Origin: Benincasa hispida
Lineage: Eukaryota > Streptophyta > Magnoliopsida > Cucurbitales > Cucurbitaceae
NCBI RefSeq assembly: GCF_009727055.1
Contig: NC_052356.1
Span: 1,256,780-1,320,779, forward strand
DNA length: 64,000 nucleotides
Direction of reading: 5' to 3'
Position 1 is the first letter of the stretch; each line of letters opens with the position of its first letter. The position numbers and the translations under genes were made by a program. The notes under the pieces were generated by a model. It saw nothing but the letters and a program-made list of their open reading frames with translations, did no database searches and was not told where the DNA came from. This document shows, piece after piece, positions 40,864 to 51,759 of this stretch.

Positions 40864-42130
40864 AAGTACATCAGACATAAATCCAATAATAACTTGAAGT
40901 AAAATATAAGAGTATCATTTTATTAATATTTCAAATTGTATCATATATCACTTAATAATTAATTGAAGTAAGACAAAAGTATATCATTTTATGGATATTT
41001 CAAGTGCATCGATATTAAATCTCAACATTCATTTTATTGAAATTTCATGTACATTAGTAGTATCGATAGTTGTTAGATGATATATAATTAAATTCACCTT
41101 CATCCATTAGCTTAAACGTTTGGGTCAATCGATGATTTAAGATGATATTAGAGCAAGTGATCTTGTGTTCAAACCCCTACAACGTTATTTCCTCCCTTAA
41201 TTAATATTCATTTCCACGCTTAAGCTTTTATTTTAAATCGTTGATTGACCCAAAAGCTTAAGTTAGCGGGTAAAGACAAATCTAATATCATATCATCGTC
41301 TAACATAGTAAAATAACCATCAATCAACTTATTTTGAATTAAAACATGTATCTTTTATTTTATTGATATTTCAAGTATATATGAGCAGTATGTCTAACAT
41401 CAATCGCCATTCAATATTTAACTATATATGTATTAAGTCAGATAACAATCCATCATTATTTCAGTTAAAATATAAATGTATTCATTTTATTGAAATTTCA
41501 AGTATATTAGCAATTTATCAATAGTATATTTCATTTAACATTCATTTGAAATAAAATATGGTATACTTAATTCACTATTATCCTTGTTAGTAATGATTGA
41601 GTATATCATATATATCAACCATGGATAAATTATACTATATCAATAATATATCAATGTTATTGTTATACTCAATTCAAAGTAAATCAATAGCAATAATGAT
41701 ATGCACATAAGAAAATCAAGGATAACTTGATTTTTTGCACTTCTTGAGTTGCATTTATATAAATGATAATGTATATCATGCATATCATGGATCTAGATAG
41801 ATATTTACTAATTTACCCAATATTAGGTAAGTTGTTGGGGTACAATATTGATAGATTAGAGATATTTAGTGTATCAATATTTACTTAAAATGTAATTTTA
41901 AGTATAATATTAGTGTATTGAGAGTATATCTCGTTCATTTAAAATTTATTTCAAATGTAATATTGGTATATCACATCAATATTTATTCAAAATATAATTT
42001 CAAGTATATTATTCATGTATTAATAATATATCATTAGGACGATTACCTAATTAGCTAATATCATAGTGTATCGGTAATAATAAGGTATATCAATAAGCTA
42101 ATATACAATTTTAATACATCCTTCATTAAT
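40864..42130. repeat. AT-rich repeat block with recurring TATATCA words, right part
   Basis: Continues the repeat at 37760-38931 after the solo LTR, with the same phrases (TATCATTTTATTGATATTTCAAGTATAT and relatives). It contains a foldback at 41097-41277. Confidence 0.55.
41097..41277. mobile_element. Foldback element with a tRNA-like internal word
   Basis: The left arm around AGCTTAAACGTTTGGGTCAAT (41108-41128) is complementary to ATTGACCCAAAAGCTTAAG (41244-41262), with flanking similarity. Between the arms, GTGTTCAAACCCC at 41169-41181 resembles an RNA polymerase III B box. A related fragment (AAAAACTTAAGTTAATAGATGA) is at about 49510. Confidence 0.45.
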
Positions 42131-44120
42131 AAAGTATATTAAAGATACTCCGAAAAATGTGTTTGTTTTTCTTTTTCGTGACTATTTGGATGTTTTTAGA
42201 GGTTGAAGGATGCTTTAGACATTTCTGAACTTTTGTTTGAGCTTGGTCCAATTTTTTGCTATGAAAACATAGATACACTTGCAATTTTCAATTATTATTA
42301 GTATTTTTTTTTATCTACAAATACCCCAAAACAATACTGTTAAAAATAAAAATACCCATACATTTTCACAAAAATATTTTTATATATAAGTTTGTTTAGT
42401 TTGCTATGTATTCAAAATATTTTTATTAATGTCAAATTACTACCACGAGACTATTAAACTCTATAAACTAGTAAATTTAAAATTTTATTTTAAAATACTT
42501 TTCGCAGGTTGAGTTATTATTATTATTATTATTATTTTCATTTTTTAGTGTTAGTCATTAGAGATGAATTGACGTAATTGGTGGTCACAATTAGTTGACA
42601 GAGTTGGCCGCTGGAGTCGGGTATAAAAGGTGATGGTTGTCGGAAATAGCCACTAGAGTGATCGTTAGAATTGGTTGTCGGAAATGGTTACTATTGGAAG
42701 TAGATTGTGGAAGGATTTGAAAGCTTTCTTCAACATGTAAGATGTAACTCCATACGTGTATATAATCTATAAATCAAAGCATTCCCATTTGCTAGGAAAA
42801 AAAACATTCTTTTCATACTACATAGAGTAATTAGGATTTGTTTCTTTAATTTTTTAACAAGCATAGAGATCACAAACAAAGCAACCTTCAATCAGACCCA
42901 AGACCTGCCCTCATTTTTTGATTCATCTTAATTTTCAGCCCTATTTCTACATTTTAAATTACATATTCCTTCCAAACACATCCCACCAAAAAACCCATTG
43001 CTTCTATATTAAATGCCACAAATCAAAAAGAGGAAACTCATCTTTGGGATTATCAAACTCTACTGTTATAGCCGTATTATATCTTAGAATAATCCATGAA
43101 TAAACACCATAACCCCACCAAGAAATTAGTAACCATCGCTCCATCAATTGATAATAATAATAATAATAAAACATTACCAAAAAAAAAAAAACACTAATGA
43201 CTTTTGTTTATATATATTTTTATATATATTTAATTGTTCAAAAATATTTTTGAAATAAGAGGTTAAAATTTCCAATAAAAGAAAACCAATGATAAAGAGT
43301 ATTTTCGAACTCTTTTCGAAAGTATTAAGAATATTTTTTAAATTTTTAAAAGTTTGTATATATTTTTTATACAAAATCTAAATTTGAGAACATCTTTTAT
43401 AAGAAAAAAAATTGGGTGTAACATCTCTTTTTGCCGTCCAGGTAAAAGTTGATTTTTTTAAAAAAAAAAATTAATAGGCAAGGAAAACAAGAGCATCGAA
43501 TTAGTTGCAGCTAAGTAGGGTTTTTTTTTCCCTTCAGACGGCCATTTTTTTGGGTCAAATGGAAAATGAGTACCCTCTTGAAAATTAATGAATTTTGACT
43601 TTTTGCTTATGTCATCATGGTGTGAAATTACCACTTTAACTTTAAATGTATTCTTCTTCTATTTTCTTCGTTTTGCAACTTTTTTCTGCATTTATTATTT
43701 TTTTTTTTTGTGTTTCTTCTTCTTTCTTTCTTTCTTTCTTTTTTTTTATATATATTTCTTTGCATCGAGCATCAAACATAGAGTATATAGCATTAGAGCA
43801 TATAATACAAATCATAGAGCATAGAGCATCGAGCAACAAGTATCGAAGATCGAGTATCAAGTATCAAGAAACCATATGAATCATAATACCCGGATAGTTT
43901 TTAAGGTTGAATGAGTAAATTCACAGACACAAGCAAAAGACCATTTTTCATTCCATTTAAAAAAGTATCCATTTTTTATTTGGCTTCCCAAAAAGGATTA
44001 TTCGTACAAAAATCCCAGCTAAGTAGCACCTAATTAATATCGTTTTCATAACGCTAGCCATCTTATAAATTGTGAAGTCAAGATAGATCCTCCACAATTT
44101 CCCCTAATAATCTCCTTTCC
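42131..44120. other. Non-coding AT-rich sequence with simple repeats
   Basis: It contains (TTA)n at 42513-42536, (TAA)n at 43151-43169, a pyrimidine run with TTTC units at 43715-43750, and a degenerate GAGCAT/GAGTAT minisatellite at 43765-43870. A stretch at 42570-42710 repeats GTTGTCGGAAATRG-type words. No gene is seen. Confidence 0.5.
43765..43870. repeat. Degenerate ~10-bp minisatellite (GAGCAT-type)
   Basis: About ten imperfect units of the type AGCATAGAGC / CGAGTATCAA in a row, ending with AAGTATCAAG. The units drift along the array. It lies about 300 bp before the germin-like gene. Confidence 0.55.
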
Positions 44121-44122
44121 CC

Positions 44123-44128
44123 TATAAA
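44123..44128 (+). promoter_or_regulatory. Probable TATA box of the germin-like gene
   Basis: TATAAA in CCCCTATAAAATCACACC lies 41 bp before the ATG at 44164. This implies a very short 5' UTR of about 10-15 bases if it is used. Confidence 0.6.
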
Positions 44129-44163
44129 ATCACACCTTGTTAGATCCTTAAACCCACTCCAAA

Positions 44164-44790
44164 ATGGCTTTCCCCTCAACAAAATCAACTACATTATTCT
44201 TCTTCTTCATTTTAACCATCTTTTCAATAGCCAAATCCAGCGACCCAGATCCAATCGTGGACTTCTTCTCATCCCCACTCGGCGCCATCATCAACGGCAG
44301 TTCCTTCACCTTCACAGGCCTTCGCTCAGCCTTCACTGACTTCCCTCCAAATTTCAAACCCACAAAAGCCACCTTCTCCGAGTTCCCAGCCCTTCTCGGC
44401 CAGAGCGTCTCTATGGCCATACTCCAATACCCTGCCGGCACCATCAACCCGCCCCACACCCATCCCCGCTCGGCCGAGCTCCTCCTCGTCGTCAGCGGCA
44501 GCCTCCAGGTCGGCTTCATCGATACCACCAACCAGTTCTTCAACCAGACCCTTCAGGTTGGGGACTTGTTTGTGTTCCCCAAAGGGTTGGTCCATTTCCA
44601 GTTCAATGCCGACCCTGGAAACTCCGCCACCGCCATTGCTGCCTTCGCAAGTGCTAACCCTGGCACCGTGTCGTTGCCGCCAACGGTGTTTACCAGTGGG
44701 ATTAGTGATGAAGTTCTTGCTGAGGCCTTCAAGACTGATGTCGCTGTTATTCGTAGTATAAAGGTTGGCCTTACACCACCAAAGAGTTAG
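44164..44790 (+). CDS. Germin-like protein (single cupin), subfamily 9-3 type
   Basis: A secreted manganese-binding cupin. Germin-like proteins form apoplastic oligomers, and some have superoxide dismutase activity. 208 residues, single exon. A signal peptide with a Phe/Leu/Ile-rich core spans about 1-25. Cupin motif 1 is G-x5-H-x-H-x4-E around PPHTHPRSAE, with metal ligands His98, His100 and Glu105. Cupin motif 2 is GDLFVFPKGLVHFQFN, with ligand His144. Asn44 (NGS) and Asn127 (NQT) are possible glycosylation sites. The paired cysteines near the N-terminus of true germins are absent, as in the rice germin-like 9-3 group that this most resembles (from memory). The C-terminus ends GLTPPKS, also as in that group. 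The start is the first ATG after the TATA box and directly precedes the signal peptide. The frame is intact, the length is normal, and the gene is GC-richer than its surroundings. Confidence 0.95.
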   Translation: MAFPSTKSTTLFFFFILTIFSIAKSSDPDPIVDFFSSPLGAIINGSSFTFTGLRSAFTDFPPNFKPTKATFSEFPALLGQSVSMAILQYPAGTINPPHTHPRSAELLLVVSGSLQVGFIDTTNQFFNQTLQVGDLFVFPKGLVHFQFNADPGNSATAIAAFASANPGTVSLPPTVFTSGISDEVLAEAFKTDVAVIRSIKVGLTPPKS

Positions 44791-44852
44791 TTAATTAGTT
44801 ACGCTTTTGCCATATTTTGATGAATGTGTTTTGATGTTTCTTGTGGTTTCAA

Positions 44853-44858
44853 AATAAA
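44853..44858 (+). terminator. Probable polyadenylation signal of the germin-like gene
   Basis: AATAAA 63 bp after the stop codon, in AAAATAAAAG, with a T-rich stretch following at 44886-44896. Confidence 0.55.
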
Positions 44859-45301
44859 AGAAAACATGTTTGGTTTTTCTACCTTTTTTTTTTTAATAAA
44901 ATGTCGTGTATGTGTATGAAAATAATGGAACTAACGGTTGAAATGTCTTCAAATTTAGAATCTTGATCTTAGGATGTTGATCTTTATGGTTTATCTTCTC
45001 TCGTTTTCTTTATTTATCAATTTCATTACAATAACTTGAGTGTACAACTAGTGAATTGTTGTGAAAGTTTTGTGAGATTATCCATTAGAATAGTAACAAA
45101 AACATTTCTATGTTTACTAGAAAAATAATGAAAATTTTCAATGGGTGACAAAATTAATTAGGAAAATTACACATGTAGAAAGATTTTTTTTACTTTTGGA
45201 TTTTGTAGCTATAGCAAAATTCTTAATGTGTAATTTTCATTTTCTCCTTAGGTCTATTTTACTCTATTTTTTCCATATTCGTTGTCCCACTTTGGACCGT
45301 G

Positions 45302-48300
45302 TGTTGGGTTGTATTTCATAAAACTCACAGTTTGTAAATTTAAACATATACTAATTGAAATAAAGGTGTTATTGAGGTTTATTCAATAAATATGTTACTG
45401 AATATATAAATTGCACTTATAAAAGCCTAAATCCAATAAATAAGGATCCATGGATATTACATGAGTACTTGGACTTTATTTGGAGACATTAAGATAGATC
45501 AAGTTCGAATAAATAGCCAAAATGGTTTATAGTAGATGAATAAGATTCGGTACCTTATCTTGGTAACACTATCAGATGCGGCCCACTTTGTATCTAGTAT
45601 AAACGATGTGATTTTGAATCATTCATGTGAAGACATGTGAGTGAAGGCATCCTATGCGAAGACTTTGTATAAGATCAGACCAAGAAATAAATCACTCTTA
45701 CTTTATAATGTTGTTTACTGTTTAAGACTGACTATTTCAAAGCGATGACCTAGGTAACTTGACCTTAGTTGTGAGCTAATTATGAACTCCTGTTTATTCA
45801 GAATTATCATTAGATTTGCATACATAAGGGTTGGCTCAACATCGTTGACTCAATAAGCCTCCCATTTTAGGGGTAAGACCGGGTAGATAGCTGGGCACAT
45901 AGGGTGCAAGAAGAAATTCACTCCTACCAGCTTTTAGGGTTAGTAGAGAGGTTGTTCTCTTTGAAGGAAGTCAAATATGTGGATTTCCATGAGTAGCGGA
46001 ATGATTGTTCCAAATTCCATTCGTATTTGAACATACATAATTACAATCGTCTAATGGAAACTAACTGGTCATGCACAAAACGAAATTACAACATGCTTTA
46101 CAATACGATCAAGGGATAACAGATCATACCTTTGAAGACTCATTTTCAACCTCTCTCGATCACGAACGTTCGTTCAATCTCCAAGACTGCAACACATGAA
46201 CGCTCGAACTCAGCGACCGCAACACAGCACGATCAATCAGTAACCACCACACGAACACCACGAACTCAACGAACGGCCTCCAAAACCTCGACTTCAGTCG
46301 AGTTGAGTATGACACCACCACAATGGCTACCTTGGTATTCTCAGTGTGAGAATTCAGAAGTGTGGGCTCTGTGTGGGCTTGGTTAGAGGAAGAGACCGGA
46401 GGAATAACAATTGTGTAAACGATTAAGCAAGTGGGAGATGACAGAAGTCTATCGTATAGACAATGTCCAATCGTTTAACAAATGCTCTGCTATCATTTAG
46501 CAAAAGCTTCGCGATCGTTTAACTAATAGCCAGCTGAGTGAACTATCATGTAGTGTCACTCCAAGATCGTTTAGTCTCTCTTCAGCTATTGTTTAGTGAA
46601 TCCTATTCATTTGACAGCGATTCCGAGAGAACTTACCGAGAATAGGAACTCTCACAACAATCACTAAATTTAGGAAAACATTTTTTCTTTTATCTTAGGT
46701 TACCATGAAACCACCAATAACCTCCCACTCAATTGATTATTAGAGAAAAAAGATGCAATTATCCAATAATTAATATTATTATAAATATATATGATAACCA
46801 ACTTACCATATTATATTTATAACCTATAGTTTTAATATTTCATCTCATGAAACATATAAACTATAGTTCTTTTTTCTATTTCATGATACTTAATGTAAAT
46901 CTCATTTACACTAATCATCCACTAGATATATCTCATACATCACACCGAACATATCATATATAATCGAATTATTCCTCTTGTCAATTTGAACATTTCAAAT
47001 CAACACCAAGAACTGATTCTCAACTTGAATCCATTGAGCTACCAAGGAGACCTTGTGATCTATAGCTCGAAGCTTCAACGGTACGTGAATAATTGACTAA
47101 ACTCTTTAGTCACAAGATCCACCACCGTTAACTACCAGGCACTCCATTAAAGACTGACAGCTGAACTCTCCTTACTACAGAAATATTATGTGTCCATATC
47201 AACCAATCAACAGTGTGATAACCCTTCACAGATCACTCGTAAATATAGCTGGGCCAATAACCGCTATGTCCCTATAGTTACATCTAACTCCTTAAGTACC
47301 ATTGATCCCTCTAATGAACATAAATCATAGTCCTACTATGACTGAGTCCTCTTTTCCAAAGAAAAGTTGTGGCCACTATATTCAAGACCAGGAATCAACC
47401 CTTAAGGGAGCAATCTATCTACTTACACCTGCTTTCGGGGAAGGAGTGAATTCCATCTTGTGTAACTGAGTTCCAAGCTCCCAAATCAGATAAATCCCCA
47501 AAAAGGTAGGCTAGTTGAGTTGGCAATCTGGCTACTCTCACCCATACTAATCAAAGGACCAGCCTTAAAGGCAGGAGTTCCCAAAACACTCAGGATTGAG
47601 GTCATGTCACCTATGGTCGTTTAGGTGAGATGTAAGTCTCAGTATCAACGGCGTTATATACAGAGACTAGTCATCTCGTGGTCCGTTCTTATACAAACTC
47701 TTTGTAGAGGACACCTCCACTCGCATGTCTCCACCTGAAGGTCAAGAACTGCCATCTGTAGTAGTTCACAATACTTGCAAACCTCTACAAAGAGAGTCGT
47801 ATTCGTTGTGTCACCAGGATCAGGTATCCCTCCTTAATCCTTATACTACAGACCTTTTTAGGTTATCACTTAAGGCATGATCCATTTGTATATCTCATAT
47901 ACATGCTTAAATTTACATACAATAATCATGAAGCTTTGTTTATTGGATATGAGTAAACGTCAAATAAAATAACTCTTATTTTATTCATAACAATGTGTAT
48001 AGATTACAAACTATGAGACTCCAGGAGAATTAGGACACCAATCCCAATACTCTTAAGTACTAATTCCAGGTCTGGAACAAGGGGCCCCACCTTCTCATTG
48101 ACCCGAGAGGGACTCAATTTAGTGATTGAATCACAAACAAATTATTCATTAGAGGATCAGTGGGATTTAAGGAACAAGATGTAACCTTAGGGGTAAAACA
48201 GCTTATGACCCAGCTGTGATTACTAACAACTTGTGAAGAGTGGACATAATTATATCTACAATGAGGGAAGTACAACTATTTGGCTTTAGTGGAGTGACCC

Positions 48301-49229
48301 GGTAGTTAACAAATGTCGGTTAATTAAGTTAAAGAGTTTAGCCGGTTAATCTCGGATCGTTAGAGCCCATGATCTGTAGGCCCATTAGGTTCCCCTACTA
48401 GCTCACAAACGGATTAACCTTAGAATAGCGTGATGAGAAAATTTGAAACGTTCAAATTCAAATTGAAGGACTCAGTAATTATATATGTTATAATTACACG
48501 TTTAATTGACGAAGTAAACAAAATTGGAGAATTGGATAATATTTAAACATGATTTAAATATTAGTTACATGAGTAGAGATTCATGATTAAAGAATTGGTG
48601 TTTTATTAATTTAATATTTGATATTAAATTAATATAATTAATTAAATTGTTCAATTAATTATTAAAAATTAATTTTATTTAAAAATTAATTTTTGAATTA
48701 ATATATATATATATTGAAATTTTGAAGTCAAAATTAAATTAAATTAAATTATAAATTCAATTAAAAAAAAGTTGAAAATTTCCACTAAATGGGATTATCC
48801 CATTTTCAACACCCAGATCCCACTCAATTCTTCATGTAGGTGGTGTCATCTTTATATGCTATTAGTTTGCATGAAAGAGGAAAAGAAAACTCAGACAAAT
48901 TGAGCTGAGATAAAAGCCCATGAAATTACATTTTCTGGGTTAAGTTGCTGAAGAAGTTCTTCATTCTCTAACTAAAAAATAAGAAAATTTTTTCTCAAAA
49001 TTTTCTAAATTTAGCTTATTTTGAATCCCATAATTCAATCTAAGATTCAAGAGAATAGTAGGAAAAATCAATTGGTGGTCCACATCTTGTGTATTGACGA
49101 AGGTCTTCAAAGGTAACTTCTCAAAACCCTATTTTCGATTATAAACATGCTTTTTTAGTTACTAAAATTGATGAATTAAAATGCTTAATGATTTTGTTTG
49201 CTTCTGCCAATTGCATGCTAAGTCTATCA
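45302..49229 (+). mobile_element. Family T solo LTR (copy D), split by nested copy E
   Basis: It starts TGTTGGGTTG and ends AGTCTATCA, with an exact 5-bp target duplication CCGTG at 45297-45301 and 49230-49234. Copy E interrupts it at 45962-48049. Its own length is about 1835 bp. The two halves rejoin at CTCTTAAGTACTAATTCC, the same wording as other copies (for example near 21590). No internal region. Confidence 0.9.
45962..48049 (-). mobile_element. Family T solo LTR (copy E), nested in copy D
   Basis: 2088 bp, starting TGAAGGAAGTC and ending CACCAATCCCAATA (the terminal CA is mutated to TA). There is an exact 5-bp target duplication, CTCTT, at 45957-45961 and 48050-48054. Read on the - strand it starts with the family T wording TGGGATTGGTGTCCTAA. 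The short frame at 46132-46386 lies inside it and is not a gene. Confidence 0.9.
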
Positions 49230-49234
49230 CCGTG

Positions 49235-50437
49235 TTTCCTTTATTTTCTTCCAATGTTATTTCTTTTTTTTTTTTTTAAATGTAGCAAGGATTTTCAAGA
49301 TTACATGTTTTATTTACTAAATGAATATAACAAACTTCTTAAATTTCGGTCACCCGTGCCGCACAACACAATGGAGTTGCAAAAATGTTCGGTGTCATTG
49401 TAGGGTTGCATAAGAAATTTGTGGAGGATTCATTCGAGAAATCTCCTAACAAAGTAGAGTCGTGCAATATGTCGTTTTATGATTTGACGGTCCTAAATTA
49501 TCGATTAATCTAAAAACTTAAGTTAATAGATGAACACCATTATATCATCTAGTCGTCAGTGAGTTTTGGGAGGAGAAATTAAATGTCTTAAGGCAAGTTG
49601 AAATTTGGGAAAAGGAATATTGGGAAAATCAGAGGACTATGAATTAGATTTGGGATTCCTTTGCTTTTGGGAAGATGAACCCTAATTATTATTATTATTA
49701 TTATTTGAACTCCTGCAATTTCTTGATATTGGCAATGAAATGTCTTTGTTTGATTTGGTTCAATATTTTTAAATGATTCACATTTCAACACATTGTTCTT
49801 TTTTGGTTCTCTCTCTTTCGACAATGCTCCTTTTCCATTTTTTTAAATGATATTTTAATTGAGGTTGTATAGAAAACTCTATGAATTTCAACTTTGCTCG
49901 TCCTTTCAATTCCAAGAGACTTGAAAATTGCTAAAATAAAAGTGAGAACGATGAATGTGATCATGTGAGATTCAAACAACAATCAAATATCAATCAATAT
50001 CATATAGTAATTAAACAATAATTAATATCAAGTAATTAGAAAACAATCCGATAACAATCAATATCATATAATAACCACCGTATCATTAGCAATCAGATAA
50101 AAACCAATATCAAATAACAATTAAACAATAATTAGATAACAAGTCGATATAACATAACAATCATATACAAATCAATATCATTGGCAATTAGATGGTAGTT
50201 ACATGATAATCAGATGACAGTTAAATGCAATTAGATATTTTTAATTGAGCATTTTGGTCTATCCGACTATTTTAATTTTGTTAATTTTACCATTCCTACA
50301 AATTGTAAATTATTAGATTATGGGATTAATTTTTGTTTTATATTTTGCCACGTGGTAAAAAATAATTAGGATAGATGGAAGAAAAATACAATTAGGTGAA
50401 TGCTCAGAACTAGAAGGCTTCATTGAATGAATCAATT

Positions 50438-50476
<39 letters not shown>

Positions 50477-51667
50477 ATCAATTGCCTTAAGTTGCCTTGA
50501 AGAATATAACTAATCATTAGACCACTTAAGTAACATGTATAATAACACATATCCCTAGGTATTTTGCCTTAACACCACATTACTAATATAAGATATTTCA
50601 TGATTTCGTGACATTGAAAATTTGTCATGAGCAAACTATATTATAGTCCTTGAATCGCCCAAAAAAAAAAAGGTAAAAGAAAAAAAAATGTATACATTAT
50701 AAAAAATCTCATAATTAATTTTTTAGAACAATGGACAACTATCAAACCAAATGTATTAAGAACATTTATTAATCATCACAATAATTTTTTTCATGACAAT
50801 GTAAACATTGTTGAAATAAATGATATGTAACTCTTCAATTAGGGTTCGAATCATTTTAAATCCGTGAATTGCATTTTTTTATGAATAGAGACATCTTTTA
50901 ACTCTTTTTAATTAAATTTGAAGAACAGACGTGACTATTCAAATCAATACTTTTCTCTAAAAAAAACTTTCCTCACATATGAAAAGTTTGTTGAAGTTCA
51001 GTTCATTAATTCCATAACCAAAGTTTGTTGGATGTTGTGGTGCTACTTTTATTTAAAAAAAAAAAAAAAATGAAAATACTATAATTGCCCTTGTGTTTTG
51101 AAATTTGTTTAATTTTGATCCATATGCTTTCAAATATCCAATTTTAGTTCTTGTACTTACAATAAATCTTCAATTTAGACCCTCGAAGCAATTTTTATCA
51201 AATTAATTAAATAAACATAATAATTTTCATGCAAAGAAATACAATATATTTTCAAAATATATAGTGAAAATACTATTAAAAATAAAAAAATAATGAAAAA
51301 TCTACAATAAATTACTAGTAGGGACTAATTTAAGATTTATTAAAAATACATAGACTAAAATTGGATATTTAAAAGTATATGAACTAAAATTGAACAAATT
51401 CCAAATTATAGGGGTCAAAATGATATTATACTAAAAAAATCTATTTTATTGTAGGAGACAATTACTCTAAATTCAGGTAAAATTATCTTAAGGAGACAAT
51501 ATGAATTTGAAGAATAATATCTATACTAAATTAAAAAGCTACATGTTTAGAAAACATTTTAGGACCACTTTATCCTTTTGTCCAAAATTAAATTTACAAA
51601 TCATGCCATAGTTATTAATAAGGTTCAAACAACTGTAAACAAGAATAAAAAACCACTAATCTACCAC
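49235..51667. other. Non-coding AT-rich sequence
   Basis: No gene is seen. It has (TTA)n at 49686-49704, a degenerate repeat of AACAATCAATATCA-type words at 49976-50235, a run of 33 T at 50439-50471 and a run of about 15 A near 51055. The 50439-50471 T-run could be the tail of a retroposed copy, but no body is recognisable. Confidence 0.45.
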
Positions 51668-51759
51668 TAATTCAAGTTTTTTTTTTTTTTTAAGAATAGA
51701 TGATATTATTATACAACAACAAGGAGGATTCCACAGCCTAGGATCAAGACATCAAAGCA

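Noticed and set aside
43588..43879. + strand frames rich in Phe/Ser before the germin-like gene
   Set aside because: They translate a TTTC microsatellite and minisatellite; not coding.
44148..44595. - strand frames of 131 and 89 codons
   Set aside because: They are antisense shadows of the germin-like gene.
46132..46386. + strand frame of 84 codons, Thr/Ser-rich
   Set aside because: It lies wholly within family T solo LTR copy E and has no domain.
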